NCBI GenBank assembly: GCA_018716365.1
Contig: DVKA01000038.1
Span: 1-16,034, forward strand
DNA: 16,034 nucleotides
Reading direction: 5' to 3'
Source of the DNA: Candidatus Caccocola faecipullorum
GTDB taxonomy: Bacteria; Synergistota; Synergistia; Synergistales; Synergistaceae
A program made the position numbers and the translations under genes. Position 1 is the first letter of the stretch. Every line of letters begins with the position of its first letter. The notes beneath the pieces are model-generated. The model had not been told where the DNA came from and did no database searches. It worked only from the letters and a program-made list of their open reading frames with translations. This document shows positions 1 through 6,212 of this stretch, in pieces.

Positions 1-177
1 ATAGTCCCGATTTCCCAGACGGTCGGCGCGAACCGCATAGTCCCGGCCGTAGCCATTCCGCATCCCCTCGGAGATCCCACGAAGAAGCACGAGGAAGAGC
101 TCCACATCCGCCGCGCGATCCTCGACAAGGCCATCAAGGCCCTCGAGACCCCGGTAACGGAGCAGACAGTATTCTAA
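1..177 (+). CDS. Selenoprotein-B-type subunit of glycine/sarcosine/betaine reductase (GrdB/GrdF/GrdH family), C-terminal 58 residues
   Basis: Reading frame 1 is open from the window edge to a TAA stop and gives 58 residues with the family's typical tail: a VGANRIVPAVAIPHPLGDP stretch (about residues 9-27 of the fragment), a charged helix, and the ending EQTVF. Known family role: component B binds the substrate (glycine, sarcosine or betaine) as a Schiff base or equivalent and passes the carboxymethyl group to the selenoprotein A; the active-site selenocysteine lies far upstream, outside this window. The tail alone does not say which of the three substrates is used. The neighbouring grdC and grdD, which encode the shared component C, support the assignment. 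A strong terminator follows 13 bases after the stop, so this gene probably ends its own transcript. Confidence 0.85.
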   Translation: MVPISQTVGANRIVPAVAIPHPLGDPTKKHEEELHIRRAILDKAIKALETPVTEQTVF

Positions 178-190
178 AGAAACACAAAGC

Positions 191-220
191 GCGGGGCGGC
201 GTAAGCCGTCCCGCTTTTTT
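191..220 (+). terminator. Rho-independent terminator after the GrdB-type gene
   Basis: A 10-bp stem (191-200 with 205-214, one G-U pair) closes a GTAA tetraloop and is followed at once by six T (215-220). It lies 13 bases after the stop codon. It separates the upstream reductase gene from grdC and so implies that grdCD has its own promoter, unless read-through occurs. Confidence 0.9.
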
Positions 221-281
221 CGGCGCCCGCGCGGCGATGTCCGAGCGCACCGTTCACGCGCCCGCGATTTCCTTTTATTTA

Positions 282-291
282 TTCACGTGAA
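282..291. promoter_or_regulatory. Palindrome upstream of the putative grdC promoter, possible operator
   Basis: TTCACGTGAA is a perfect 10-bp palindrome lying just upstream of the proposed -35 region. Its half-site CGTGAA recurs at 309-314, between the proposed -35 and -10. This arrangement could be a regulator binding site, but no regulator is known from this window and a chance match is possible. Confidence 0.3.
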
Positions 292-293
292 CA

Positions 294-323
294 ATGACCA
301 AATAGCTCGTGAAATTTATAATT
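294..323 (+). promoter_or_regulatory. Candidate sigma-70-type promoter of grdCD
   Basis: A perfect TATAAT -10 box sits at 318-323, with ATGACC (4 of 6 matches to TTGACA) at 294-299 and an 18-base spacer. It is in an unusually AT-rich island (about 270-385) within GC-rich DNA, after the upstream terminator and about 85 bases before the grdC start. The leader ends in a good ribosome binding site, AGGAGG at 392-397. Confidence 0.5.
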
Positions 324-407
324 ACATATGTGTAGGATTATGGAAATATAGCCTGACGGCTTATTTTATAAAAAGACGCACAAACAAAAACAGGAGGAAT
401 ATAAGAA

Positions 408-1940
408 ATGCCAAACGCAGCGTTCAAAGCGGCAGCCTATTCACTCAACCACACGCCGGAGCTCGCACTCTGGTACGGCAACACTCCTTTCGTGGAGAGA
501 GAGACGCACCCCGATTCGGAATTCCTCAAAGAACTCCCCAAGTTTGAACAGAACTACGACGAAGCCACGCGCTACGCCCCGAACCTCACCTACATCGGCG
601 CTATGGAGATAGAAGACTTCGAGAAGCGCCAGCAGCCCTGGTATCAGAACCTCGAGCCCGAAGCGCAGCGCTACGGCAAGTACGGCGAAATCATGCCCGA
701 GGACGAGACCCTCGCCTTCATGGACATCTGCGACGTATTCGACCTCATCTGGCTTGAGAAGGGCTTCGCCGCGGCCGTCAAAGAGAAGGTCGCCAAGCAC
801 CCGCTCATGCGCGACGACATCCTCGCCCGCCTCGAGGCCGGCCACGAGCTCTCCGAGATCGAGCACGAGACCGCCAACGAAGGCGCCCTCCCGCTCTACT
901 TCGAAGGCAAGGTAGTCGGCTGCGCCCGCCGTGGACACGAGGTCGACCCGAACCTCACAGCCTACGAGCTCATGGTCAACATCTGCAACAAGGCGAGCGC
1001 GGTTCTTTCCCTGCTCCACCTCATCAAGAACGCGGGACTTACCCCCAACGACATCGACTTCGTAGTCGAGTGCTCCGAGGAAGCCGCGGGCGACATGAAC
1101 CAGCGCGGCGGCGGCAACTTCGCGAAAGCCATCGCCGAAATCGCGGGCTGCATGAACGCCTCCGGCTGCGACGTGCGCGGCTTCTGCGCCGGCCCGGTCA
1201 ACGCGACCCTCGCCGCCGCCTCGATGGTAGCCGCGGGCACCCGCAAGAACGTCGCCGTAGTCGCCGGCGGCGCCATCCCGAAGCTCTACATGAACGCGCG
1301 CGACCACGTCAAAAAGCAGCTCCCCGCGCTTGAGAACTGCATCGGCTCCTTCGCGGCCCTCGTAATTCCCGACGACGGCGAGCATCCCGTCATCCGCCTC
1401 GACGCGGTAGGAAAGCACACCGTCGGCGCCGGCGCTTCGCCGCAGACGGTAACCTCCGTCCTCACCTACGAGCCGCTCCAGAAGGTCGGCCTCACCTTCG
1501 CCGACGTAGACAAGTTCTCGCCCGAGCTCCACAACCCGGAGATCACCCTCCCCGCCGGAGCCGGAGACGTCCCGACCGCCAACTTCAAGATGATCGCGGC
1601 CCTCGCCGTCATGAAGAAAGCCATCGAGAAGGCCGACATGGTCAAATTCACGAAGGAGCACGGAATGACCGGCTTCGTCCACACCCAGGGACACATCCCC
1701 TCGGGCGTGCCGTTCATCGGACATGCGATCGACGCCATCAACGCCGGAAAGATGACCCGCGCCATGATCATAGGCAAGGGAAGCCTCTTCCTCGGACGCC
1801 TCACGAACCTGGCCGACGGCGCTTCCTTCCTCATCGAGAAGCCGCAGCCCAAGAAAGAAGAAGCGGCGGTCAGCAAAGACGAGATCCGCGAACTTATCCT
1901 CGAGAGCCTCGGAGAACTTGCGGCGACCCTCAAAAAGTAG
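408..1940 (+). CDS. grdC: Glycine/sarcosine/betaine reductase complex component C, beta subunit
   Basis: The 510-residue protein matches the GrdC family in length and content. With GrdD it forms component C, which takes the carboxymethyl selenoether made by components A and B and, in the family mechanism, releases acetyl-phosphate from a protein-bound acetyl thioester. GrdC has the thiolase/FabH-like fold. Visible landmarks are a cysteine in GFCAGPVNATLAAAS (Cys260), the place of the FabH-type nucleophile, and HTQGHIPSGVP (425-435), a histidine-containing loop in the C-terminal half. The equivalence of Cys260 is my inference. A Lys/Glu-rich linker (about 480-490) leads to a final helix. The start is set by AGGAGG ten bases before ATG. 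grdD follows nine bases after the stop. Codon use is strongly C-ending, as expected for a highly expressed enzyme. Confidence 0.93.
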   Translation: MPNAAFKAAAYSLNHTPELALWYGNTPFVERETHPDSEFLKELPKFEQNYDEATRYAPNLTYIGAMEIEDFEKRQQPWYQNLEPEAQRYGKYGEIMPEDETLAFMDICDVFDLIWLEKGFAAAVKEKVAKHPLMRDDILARLEAGHELSEIEHETANEGALPLYFEGKVVGCARRGHEVDPNLTAYELMVNICNKASAVLSLLHLIKNAGLTPNDIDFVVECSEEAAGDMNQRGGGNFAKAIAEIAGCMNASGCDVRGFCAGPVNATLAAASMVAAGTRKNVAVVAGGAIPKLYMNARDHVKKQLPALENCIGSFAALVIPDDGEHPVIRLDAVGKHTVGAGASPQTVTSVLTYEPLQKVGLTFADVDKFSPELHNPEITLPAGAGDVPTANFKMIAALAVMKKAIEKADMVKFTKEHGMTGFVHTQGHIPSGVPFIGHAIDAINAGKMTRAMIIGKGSLFLGRLTNLADGASFLIEKPQPKKEEAAVSKDEIRELILESLGELAATLKK

Positions 1941-1949
1941 GTGTGTGCA

Positions 1950-3110
1950 ATGGCTGACAACGCAGTAAAAGCCTTAATAGGCGACATACTCAACGAAATA
2001 ATAGAAGAAGCCAGAGACGGCGGCGGCAAAAAGACCAGCGTCGGCCTCATGGCCTACGGCAGCGAGCTCGGACAGGAAGAGCTCTGCAAAGGCGCGCGCC
2101 TCGCGCAGCAGAACGACCCGTCGGTAAAGGTATTCTGCATCGGCCCGAAACTCGAAGGCTACGAAGATCTCAACTGGATTGAGACCGCGGCCGACGAGCA
2201 CGAAATCGCGCACGCGATGGAGCAGGCGCTCAACGACGGCGTCATCGCCGGGGCTGTCGCGCTCCACTATCCCTTCCCCGTCGGCGTAACGACGATAGGA
2301 AAGGTCTTCACCCCCGGCAAAGGCAAGCCCTGCTTCATAGCCTCCTCGACCGGCACATCGTCGCCCGTCCGCACCGAGGCCATGCTCCGCAACGCGATAT
2401 ACGGAATCTCCGTAGCGAAAGCCGCCGGCGTGCCGAACCCGAAAGTCGGCGTCCTCAACCTCGACGGCGCGCAGACGGTCCTCCGCGCCCTCCAGAAGCT
2501 CAAGGACAACGGCTACAACATCGAATTCGCTGAAAGCATCAGAAAAGACGGCGGAGCGATATTCCGCGGCAACGACCTCCTCGCCGGAGCCGGCGACGTC
2601 TGCGTCACCGACACCCTGACCGGAAACGTCCTCATGAAGCTCTTCGGAGCCTGGACGACCGGCGGCAACTACGAGGCCATGGGCTGGGGCTACGGCCCCT
2701 CCGCCGGCGAGGGATGGAACAAAGTCATCTCCATCATCTCCCGCGCCTCCGGCGCTCCCGTCATCGCCTCCGCCCTCTCGCTCAACGCGGCCGCTGCGAA
2801 GAACGGCCTCCCCGCGATAGTAGCGAAGGAACTCGCCGCCGCTAAAGCCGCGGGCCTCGACGAACTCATCGAGTCCATGCAGCCGAAGCAGGCCGCGGCC
2901 GAGGAAGACGTCAAAGCCCCGGCGGCCGAGCCGACCGACGAAGAAATCCACGGCGTCGACGTCCTCGAAATAGAGAACGCCGTCAAGGCACTCTGGAAAG
3001 CCGGAATCTACGCCGAATCCTCGATGGGCTGCACCGGCCCCGTCATCAAGTTCGCAAAACACAACGAGGAAAAAGTCAAAGAAGTCCTCGTCGCGGCGAA
3101 CTACCTCTAA
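1950..3110 (+). CDS. grdD: Glycine/sarcosine/betaine reductase complex component C, alpha subunit
   Basis: This 386-residue protein belongs to the GrdD family, which has a PlsX/phosphotransacetylase-like fold and catalyses the last step: phosphorolysis of the acetyl thioester to acetyl-phosphate. In the characterised Eubacterium acidaminophilum enzyme a C-terminal cysteine (Cys359) carries the acetyl group. Here the only C-terminal cysteine is Cys361 in SSMGCTGP, in matching position, so it is the likely acetyl carrier. An Ala/Glu/Pro-rich linker (about 310-330) separates the main domain from the tail. I chose ATG 1950 over the in-frame GTG at 1941, because GTG directly abuts the grdC stop with no room for a ribosome site, while TAGGTG at 1938-1943 is well spaced for 1950. 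The gene is co-transcribed with grdC. Confidence 0.93.
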   Translation: MADNAVKALIGDILNEIIEEARDGGGKKTSVGLMAYGSELGQEELCKGARLAQQNDPSVKVFCIGPKLEGYEDLNWIETAADEHEIAHAMEQALNDGVIAGAVALHYPFPVGVTTIGKVFTPGKGKPCFIASSTGTSSPVRTEAMLRNAIYGISVAKAAGVPNPKVGVLNLDGAQTVLRALQKLKDNGYNIEFAESIRKDGGAIFRGNDLLAGAGDVCVTDTLTGNVLMKLFGAWTTGGNYEAMGWGYGPSAGEGWNKVISIISRASGAPVIASALSLNAAAAKNGLPAIVAKELAAAKAAGLDELIESMQPKQAAAEEDVKAPAAEPTDEEIHGVDVLEIENAVKALWKAGIYAESSMGCTGPVIKFAKHNEEKVKEVLVAANYL

Positions 3111-3130
3111 TATCGGAAACAAAGCAGCAC

Positions 3131-3160
3131 AAAAGCCCGCGCCCCAAGCGCGGGCTTTTT
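3131..3160 (+). terminator. Rho-independent terminator of the grdCD operon
   Basis: A perfect 12-bp stem (3131-3142 with 3148-3159) with a 5-base loop runs into five T, 20 bases after the grdD stop. Confidence 0.95.
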
Positions 3161-3240
3161 GCGTATACAGTATCTTGAGTGTATGACAAAGCCTATGCCG
3201 TCCTCAAATGCTAACGTCGGGGGCCGCGGCGCGAAACGCC

Positions 3241-3277
3241 GGCGGCGGAAGCGGAGCGTATACGCCGCTTTGCCGCC
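3241..3277. repeat. Imperfect inverted repeat (REP-like hairpin)
   Basis: Nested arms pair GGCGGC (3241-3246) with GCCGCC (3272-3277), AAGCG (3249-3253) with CGCTT (3266-3270), and centre on the palindrome GCGTATACGC (3256-3265). It is not followed by a T tract, so it is not a standard terminator. It could be a dispersed palindromic element or part of an RNA leader. Confidence 0.5.
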
Positions 3278-3341
3278 TCTATCGTTTATAGCGTTTTAAC
3301 TTTACAGAGAGACGGCACACTTCGTCACCCGCTCGCCATAC

Positions 3342-3374
3342 CACGGAGATTCGGACGAACGCGCCGTGTTTTTT
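3342..3374 (+). terminator. Terminator-like hairpin inside the 3161-3504 gap
   Basis: CACGG (3342-3346) pairs with CCGTG (3364-3368), with an inner TTCG/CGAA pairing, and six T follow directly (3369-3374). No gene ends just upstream, so it may end a small transcript, attenuate the gene at 3505, or be a chance hairpin. The stem is short. Confidence 0.4.
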
Positions 3375-3414
3375 CGGATGAACCCTGCCCCGCGCAGCCG
3401 GCGCAGAAAATTTC

Positions 3415-3458
3415 GGGGCTGCATAGACTTTGTGCTGGAGTTGAATTAGTGTAGCCCC
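3415..3458 (+). repeat. Long-range inverted repeat upstream of the QueG-like gene
   Basis: GGGGCTGCA (3415-3423) can pair with TGTAGCCCC (3450-3458), nine pairs with one G-U, around a 26-base loop. It lies 46 bases before the start codon at 3505 and could fold the leader of that mRNA. No T tract follows. Confidence 0.35.
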
Positions 3459-3504
3459 TTAACTGTGACATAAACGTAAAACTTCGAAAGGAGGAAAAAT
3501 TTTT

Positions 3505-4185
3505 ATGCTTTCGGACGAATTCAGATCCTTTTTACTCGATGCGGGCGCTAAGCTCATAGGCTTCGCGGACATGGACGGCGTTCCCGGATGCGCCTACCCG
3601 CGAGCCGTCTCCGTCGCGCTGCCCGTGCCGCGCCACATACTGCGCGAAATCGCGGACGGCCCGACGCGCAGCTACTACTATATGTATCACGAGCTCAACA
3701 ACGGCCTCAACAGAATAATAACCTCAGGCGCGGAATATCTCCGCGCGCGTGGATACGCCGCCGAGCCGGTGACGACCGACGCGGTAAAGCAGACGCCGGA
3801 CCACCGCACCGCGCTGCCGCACAAAACCGCGGCAGTCCGCGCGGGCCTCGGCTGGATCGGGCGGAACTGCCTGCTCGTCACGCCGGAATACGGTCCCGCC
3901 GTGCGCATATCGACGCTGCTCACCGACGCGCCGCTCAACTGCGCGCGCCCGGTACTCGAACTGCGCTGCGGCGAATGCCGCGCCTGCGTTTTCGCCTGCC
4001 CGGCGCAGGCCCTCAGCGGGAAAACGTGGACGCCTGAGACGGACCGCGACGAAATAGTAAACGCAGAAAAATGTATGGAAAAGGAACTTGAGCTGATGAA
4101 GTCACGCACGGGGCTTGACTTCGACATCTGCGGCAAATGCTTCGTCGTGTGCCCATACGCGAAGAAATATCTTAACTGCTGCTGA
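3505..4185 (+). CDS. Short QueG-like (epoxyqueuosine reductase-related) double [4Fe-4S] protein
   Basis: The 226-residue protein ends in two ferredoxin-type clusters arranged as in QueG: Cys155-x2-158-x2-161-x3-165 followed by Pro, and Cys190 joined with Cys209-x2-212-x3-216 followed by Pro. The preceding HKTAAVRAGLGWIGRNCLLV (106-125) matches the QueG core AGLGWIGKN. QueG itself uses cobalamin and two clusters to reduce epoxyqueuosine in tRNA. This protein is much shorter than typical QueG (about 380 residues): it lacks the C-terminal helical repeat part, and the usual VDSAPVLEK-like segment with the catalytic Asp is replaced around 96-108. It is therefore probably a paralogue with another reductive role, not QueG. 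AAAGGAGG sets the start. It closes with Cys225-Cys226. No partner gene is adjacent on this strand. Confidence 0.75.
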   Translation: MLSDEFRSFLLDAGAKLIGFADMDGVPGCAYPRAVSVALPVPRHILREIADGPTRSYYYMYHELNNGLNRIITSGAEYLRARGYAAEPVTTDAVKQTPDHRTALPHKTAAVRAGLGWIGRNCLLVTPEYGPAVRISTLLTDAPLNCARPVLELRCGECRACVFACPAQALSGKTWTPETDRDEIVNAEKCMEKELELMKSRTGLDFDICGKCFVVCPYAKKYLNCC

Positions 4186-4214
4186 CGGAGGCTGAAACGC
4201 GCGCCGCTGCGACT

Positions 4215-4237
4215 GTCTGCCGCAGGGCGGACATTTT
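4215..4237 (+). terminator. Weak terminator after the QueG-like gene
   Basis: GTCTGCC (4215-4221) pairs with GGCGGAC (4226-4232), one G-U pair, around a 4-base loop, then ATTTTG. It lies 29 bases after the stop and before the convergent crcB gene. The T tract is short, so termination may be partial. Confidence 0.4.
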
Positions 4238-4255
4238 GCGCCGCGGGCGCGGATT

Positions 4256-4630
4256 TCACCTCATCGCCGCGACGGCGGCCGTTTTGCCGAGCCACGCGGC
4301 TACGAGGCAGAGCGTCACGGAGAGCGCGGCGTTCAGCGCCGCGGCGGCGTATCTGCCGTTTTCTATCAGTTTCAGGTTGTCGAGCGAGAACGTCGAAAAA
4401 GTAGTGAAGCCGCCGCAGAATCCCGTCTGGAGCAGGAGCAACATATGATGGTTCATCGCGGCGCGCGACGAGGCGGCGCCGTACAGAAAGCCTATGATGA
4501 AGCTGCCGCCGGCGTTGATGAGCAGAATCGTAAGTGGAAAGGCGAATCCGTGCTGGACGAGCGTCAGCAGCCAGCGCAGCACCGCGCCGCAAAAGCCGCC
4601 GCATCCGACGGCGAGGGCCTGCAAAAGCAT
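4256..4630 (-). CDS. crcB: Fluoride ion channel CrcB/Fluc
   Basis: The 124-residue protein has the four membrane helices and family motifs of Fluc, a dual-topology dimeric channel that lets fluoride leave the cytoplasm: GGFCGAVLRW (11-20), an Asn-Ala-Gly-Gly segment (39-42), and GFCGGFTTFSTFS (70-82), which holds the phenylalanines and polar track lining the fluoride pore and the region of the central sodium site. One gene copy suffices, because the channel is a homodimer. The start ATG has AGGAGG ten bases upstream. It is convergent with the QueG-like gene. I looked for a fluoride riboswitch in the leader and found no match to the consensus. Confidence 0.93.
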   Translation of the reverse strand: MLLQALAVGCGGFCGAVLRWLLTLVQHGFAFPLTILLINAGGSFIIGFLYGAASSRAAMNHHMLLLLQTGFCGGFTTFSTFSLDNLKLIENGRYAAAALNAALSVTLCLVAAWLGKTAAVAAMR

Positions 4631-4682
4631 AGAGTTATAGCCTCCTCAGCGTTTTGAATATCATTTACAGAATTTTTTTTCA

Positions 4683-4708
4683 GCCGTCTGTGAGGACTGT
4701 CAGACGGC
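4683..4708 (-). promoter_or_regulatory. Hairpin in the crcB leader
   Basis: GCCGTCTG (4683-4690) and CAGACGGC (4701-4708) form a perfect 8-bp stem around 10 bases. On the crcB strand it lies just after the candidate -10 box and is followed by TGAAAAAAAA, not by T, so it is not a terminator there. A second palindrome, GGCGCGCGCC, overlaps it at 4706-4715. It may be a regulatory or stabilising leader hairpin. Confidence 0.35.
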
Positions 4709-4733
4709 GCGCGCCTTTTATCCGGCGTTCCAT

Positions 4734-4739
4734 ATTATA
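4734..4739 (-). promoter_or_regulatory. Candidate -10 box of crcB
   Basis: A perfect TATAAT reads on the minus strand about 105 bases before the crcB start. No good -35 match is found at the right distance, so this is only a partial promoter call. Confidence 0.35.
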
Positions 4740-4771
4740 CAGCCAGCCGTTCCGCGCCATGCTGAAGGCGC

Positions 4772-4801
4772 AAAAAGGCCGCCTTCACGCGGCGGCCTTT
4801 T
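4772..4801 (-). terminator. Bidirectional terminator of the three-gene ATPase operon
   Basis: A perfect 11-bp stem (4773-4783 with 4791-4801) around a 7-base loop lies 14 bases after the stop of the 190-residue gene. On the minus strand it is followed by a run of T (4772-4776 complement), and on the plus strand it also ends in T. Confidence 0.9.
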
Positions 4802-4814
4802 CTGCTTCGTTTTT

Positions 4815-5387
4815 CTAGTCTTTAGCGGCGCGCGCCCTTTCGAGCGCGGCGCAGTCCATCGGCGAAATCTCTGCGGCCTCTGCGGAGCGTTCGAGCAGCA
4901 GCTCGATTATCGCCTCTGTCGGGTGCGCCATCGCTTTTTTGTGTATCTTGCGCAGCAGCGAAGCGGGAGCGCGCTCGGCTATCTCGCGTCCGGCCTCGCC
5001 GGTCTTTGCGTGCCACGCGGAATATATCGCGGCGAGCCATTTCGCCTCGGGCGAGATTGTGCGGAAGGCGCTCATGCCGGCCTGCGCGTCCGGCGCGCTT
5101 TTGAGTTCGACGTGGTTCTGCACGCAGTATATCGAGAAGTCACGGAAGAGCAGTTCCGATTCCGTCGTCAGCAGCGTCTCAGGCCTGTCGAGGCGCAGGG
5201 AAACGGGAGATTCCATGAATTTCTGCGCGAAGCCCCAGAGGTCGAGCCTGTGGCGGCGCGCCGTCGTGAAGAGCTCTTCAAGGTATTCGCGGTGGATCTG
5301 CTCCAGCGTCTTTTTTGCGAGAGCCGCGGCGTGCCTGCGCGCTTCGAGGTCGTATTCCGTGCAGAGTTCGAGAGTGGCTTTCAGCAT
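4815..5387 (-). CDS. Helical protein of unknown function, last gene of the ATPase cassette
   Basis: I do not recognise this 190-residue protein as a family. It has no signal peptide and no membrane segment, and it is predicted from composition to be mostly charged helices. Residues 20-58 (AKKTLEQ through RRHRLDLWGFAQKF) recall the C-terminal tail of Ger(x)C spore-germination proteins (a long charged helix then DIFGFG-like), but the likeness is short, and the protein lacks the lipoprotein signal, so I give it little weight. A second helical block spans about 112-175. The ATG is preceded by GGAGATATAAATC within the end of the AAA+ gene, and only three bases separate the two genes, which indicates translational coupling. 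It is likely a partner or adaptor of the AAA+ ATPase (inference from position only). Confidence 0.75.
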   Translation of the reverse strand: MLKATLELCTEYDLEARRHAAALAKKTLEQIHREYLEELFTTARRHRLDLWGFAQKFMESPVSLRLDRPETLLTTESELLFRDFSIYCVQNHVELKSAPDAQAGMSAFRTISPEAKWLAAIYSAWHAKTGEAGREIAERAPASLLRKIHKKAMAHPTEAIIELLLERSAEAAEISPMDCAALERARAAKD

Positions 5388-5390
5388 GAT

Positions 5391-6212
5391 TTATATCTCC
5401 CCGACAATGTTTCCGCCCGTCTTCAGCGCCGCGGCGCGGCGTACGTCGGCCGTCGTAATCGCGCCGACGTCGAGCCCCGGCGGCAGGCTGATGCGCGCCG
5501 CCGATATTTCATAGTGCAGCAGCTCCAGCGAGCGCGCCGGTTCGCAGCGTTCGGGCGTGCAGAGCGCGGCGAGCCGCGCCGTCTCCTCTATCGCGTCGTT
5601 GGCTATCTCCGTATTCGGGTAGCGCACGCGCGCGACGCGCTCGATGATGCGGATCAGCCGCTCGTGGTCGGGCTCGCGCAGCTCTATGGACTGGAAGCGC
5701 CGTTCCATCGCGCGGTCGCAGGCGATGTATTTTCTGTATTCTTCCGACGTCGTCGAGATAAGCATACTCACGCCGCCGCTGGTGATGTAGGGCTCGAGCG
5801 TGTTGAGCAGGTTCGACGGGCCGAGGTTCTCGCTGAGGCGGTGCGCCTCGTCGACGTAGATGATTATGCCGTAATATTCGGCCTCGTCCAGCACGTGCTT
5901 GAAGCGCAGGTCTCGCTTCTCCTTCTCTTGATTTATCAGGTCGATGTTCAGCACGACGACGCGCCGCCCGGCGAGGCGTGCGTAGCGCCCCTCGTCGATC
6001 AGCTCCGCGAGCTTGTGCACCGTCGAGGTCTTGCCGCATCCGGCAGGGCCCGTCAGCGCGACGTTGTTCTGCTCCTCGGAGGCGAGCGCGACGGCTATCC
6101 GGTCGAGCGCGCCGAAATCCTCAAGTATCTGGTCCACGCCGCGCGTGCCGCGGCCGAGCTGGCGTCCGTATTTCGCGCAGAGCGGCGGAAGTTTGTCAGA
6201 AGCGTTCCTCAC
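5391..6212 (-). CDS. Stand-alone ClpA/ClpB-D1-like AAA+ ATPase
   Basis: The 273 residues align by eye with the first ATPase domain (D1) of ClpA/ClpB: Walker A GPAGCGKT (55-62), Walker B IIIYVDEAH (116-124), a sensor-1 region STTSEEYRKYI (153-163) corresponding to ATTLDEYRKYI of ClpB, the arginine-finger segment AMERRFQ (168-174), and a sensor-2-like EPARSLELLHYE (224-235) where ClpB has PDKAIDLIDE. ATP-binding and hydrolysis residues all look intact. Missing are the N domain, the coiled-coil middle domain, the D2 ring and the ClpP-binding loop. The aromatic pore-loop sequence of ClpB (KYRG) is replaced by a charged EKEKRD segment (96-101), so normal substrate threading is doubtful. Translation starts at a GTG that overlaps the previous stop (GTGA), with GGAGG eight to ten bases upstream. 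The partner is probably encoded in the flanking genes. Confidence 0.85.
   Translation of the reverse strand: MRNASDKLPPLCAKYGRQLGRGTRGVDQILEDFGALDRIAVALASEEQNNVALTGPAGCGKTSTVHKLAELIDEGRYARLAGRRVVVLNIDLINQEKEKRDLRFKHVLDEAEYYGIIIYVDEAHRLSENLGPSNLLNTLEPYITSGGVSMLISTTSEEYRKYIACDRAMERRFQSIELREPDHERLIRIIERVARVRYPNTEIANDAIEETARLAALCTPERCEPARSLELLHYEISAARISLPPGLDVGAITTADVRRAAALKTGGNIVGEI

Larger units (their letters stand above)
3161..3504. other. 344-base intergenic region with inverted repeats, no convincing gene
   Basis: No open frame here has a ribosome site or recognisable product. The stretch holds three inverted repeats (listed separately), one of them followed by six T. The last 20 bases contain the ribosome site AAAGGAGGAAAA of the next gene. 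I found no clear -35/-10 pair, no tRNA and no riboswitch consensus that I recognise. It could be a structured leader of the 3505 gene or contain a small RNA; neither is shown. Confidence 0.5.

Noticed and set aside
287..547. 86-residue frame beginning in the grdC promoter region
   Set aside because: Its start lies upstream of the -10 box proposed for grdC, it lacks a ribosome site, and most of it overlaps grdC out of frame.
441..1724. 427-residue open frame on the minus strand opposite grdC
   Set aside because: It mirrors the strongly C/G-ending third positions of grdC, has no ribosome site and low-complexity Val/Gly/Asp/Arg-rich composition. The same holds for the 382-residue frame opposite grdD (1974-3122).
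4631..4740. Fluoride riboswitch upstream of crcB
   Set aside because: The leader does not show the GGCGAUG start or the matching pseudoknot partners of the known motif, as far as can be judged by eye.
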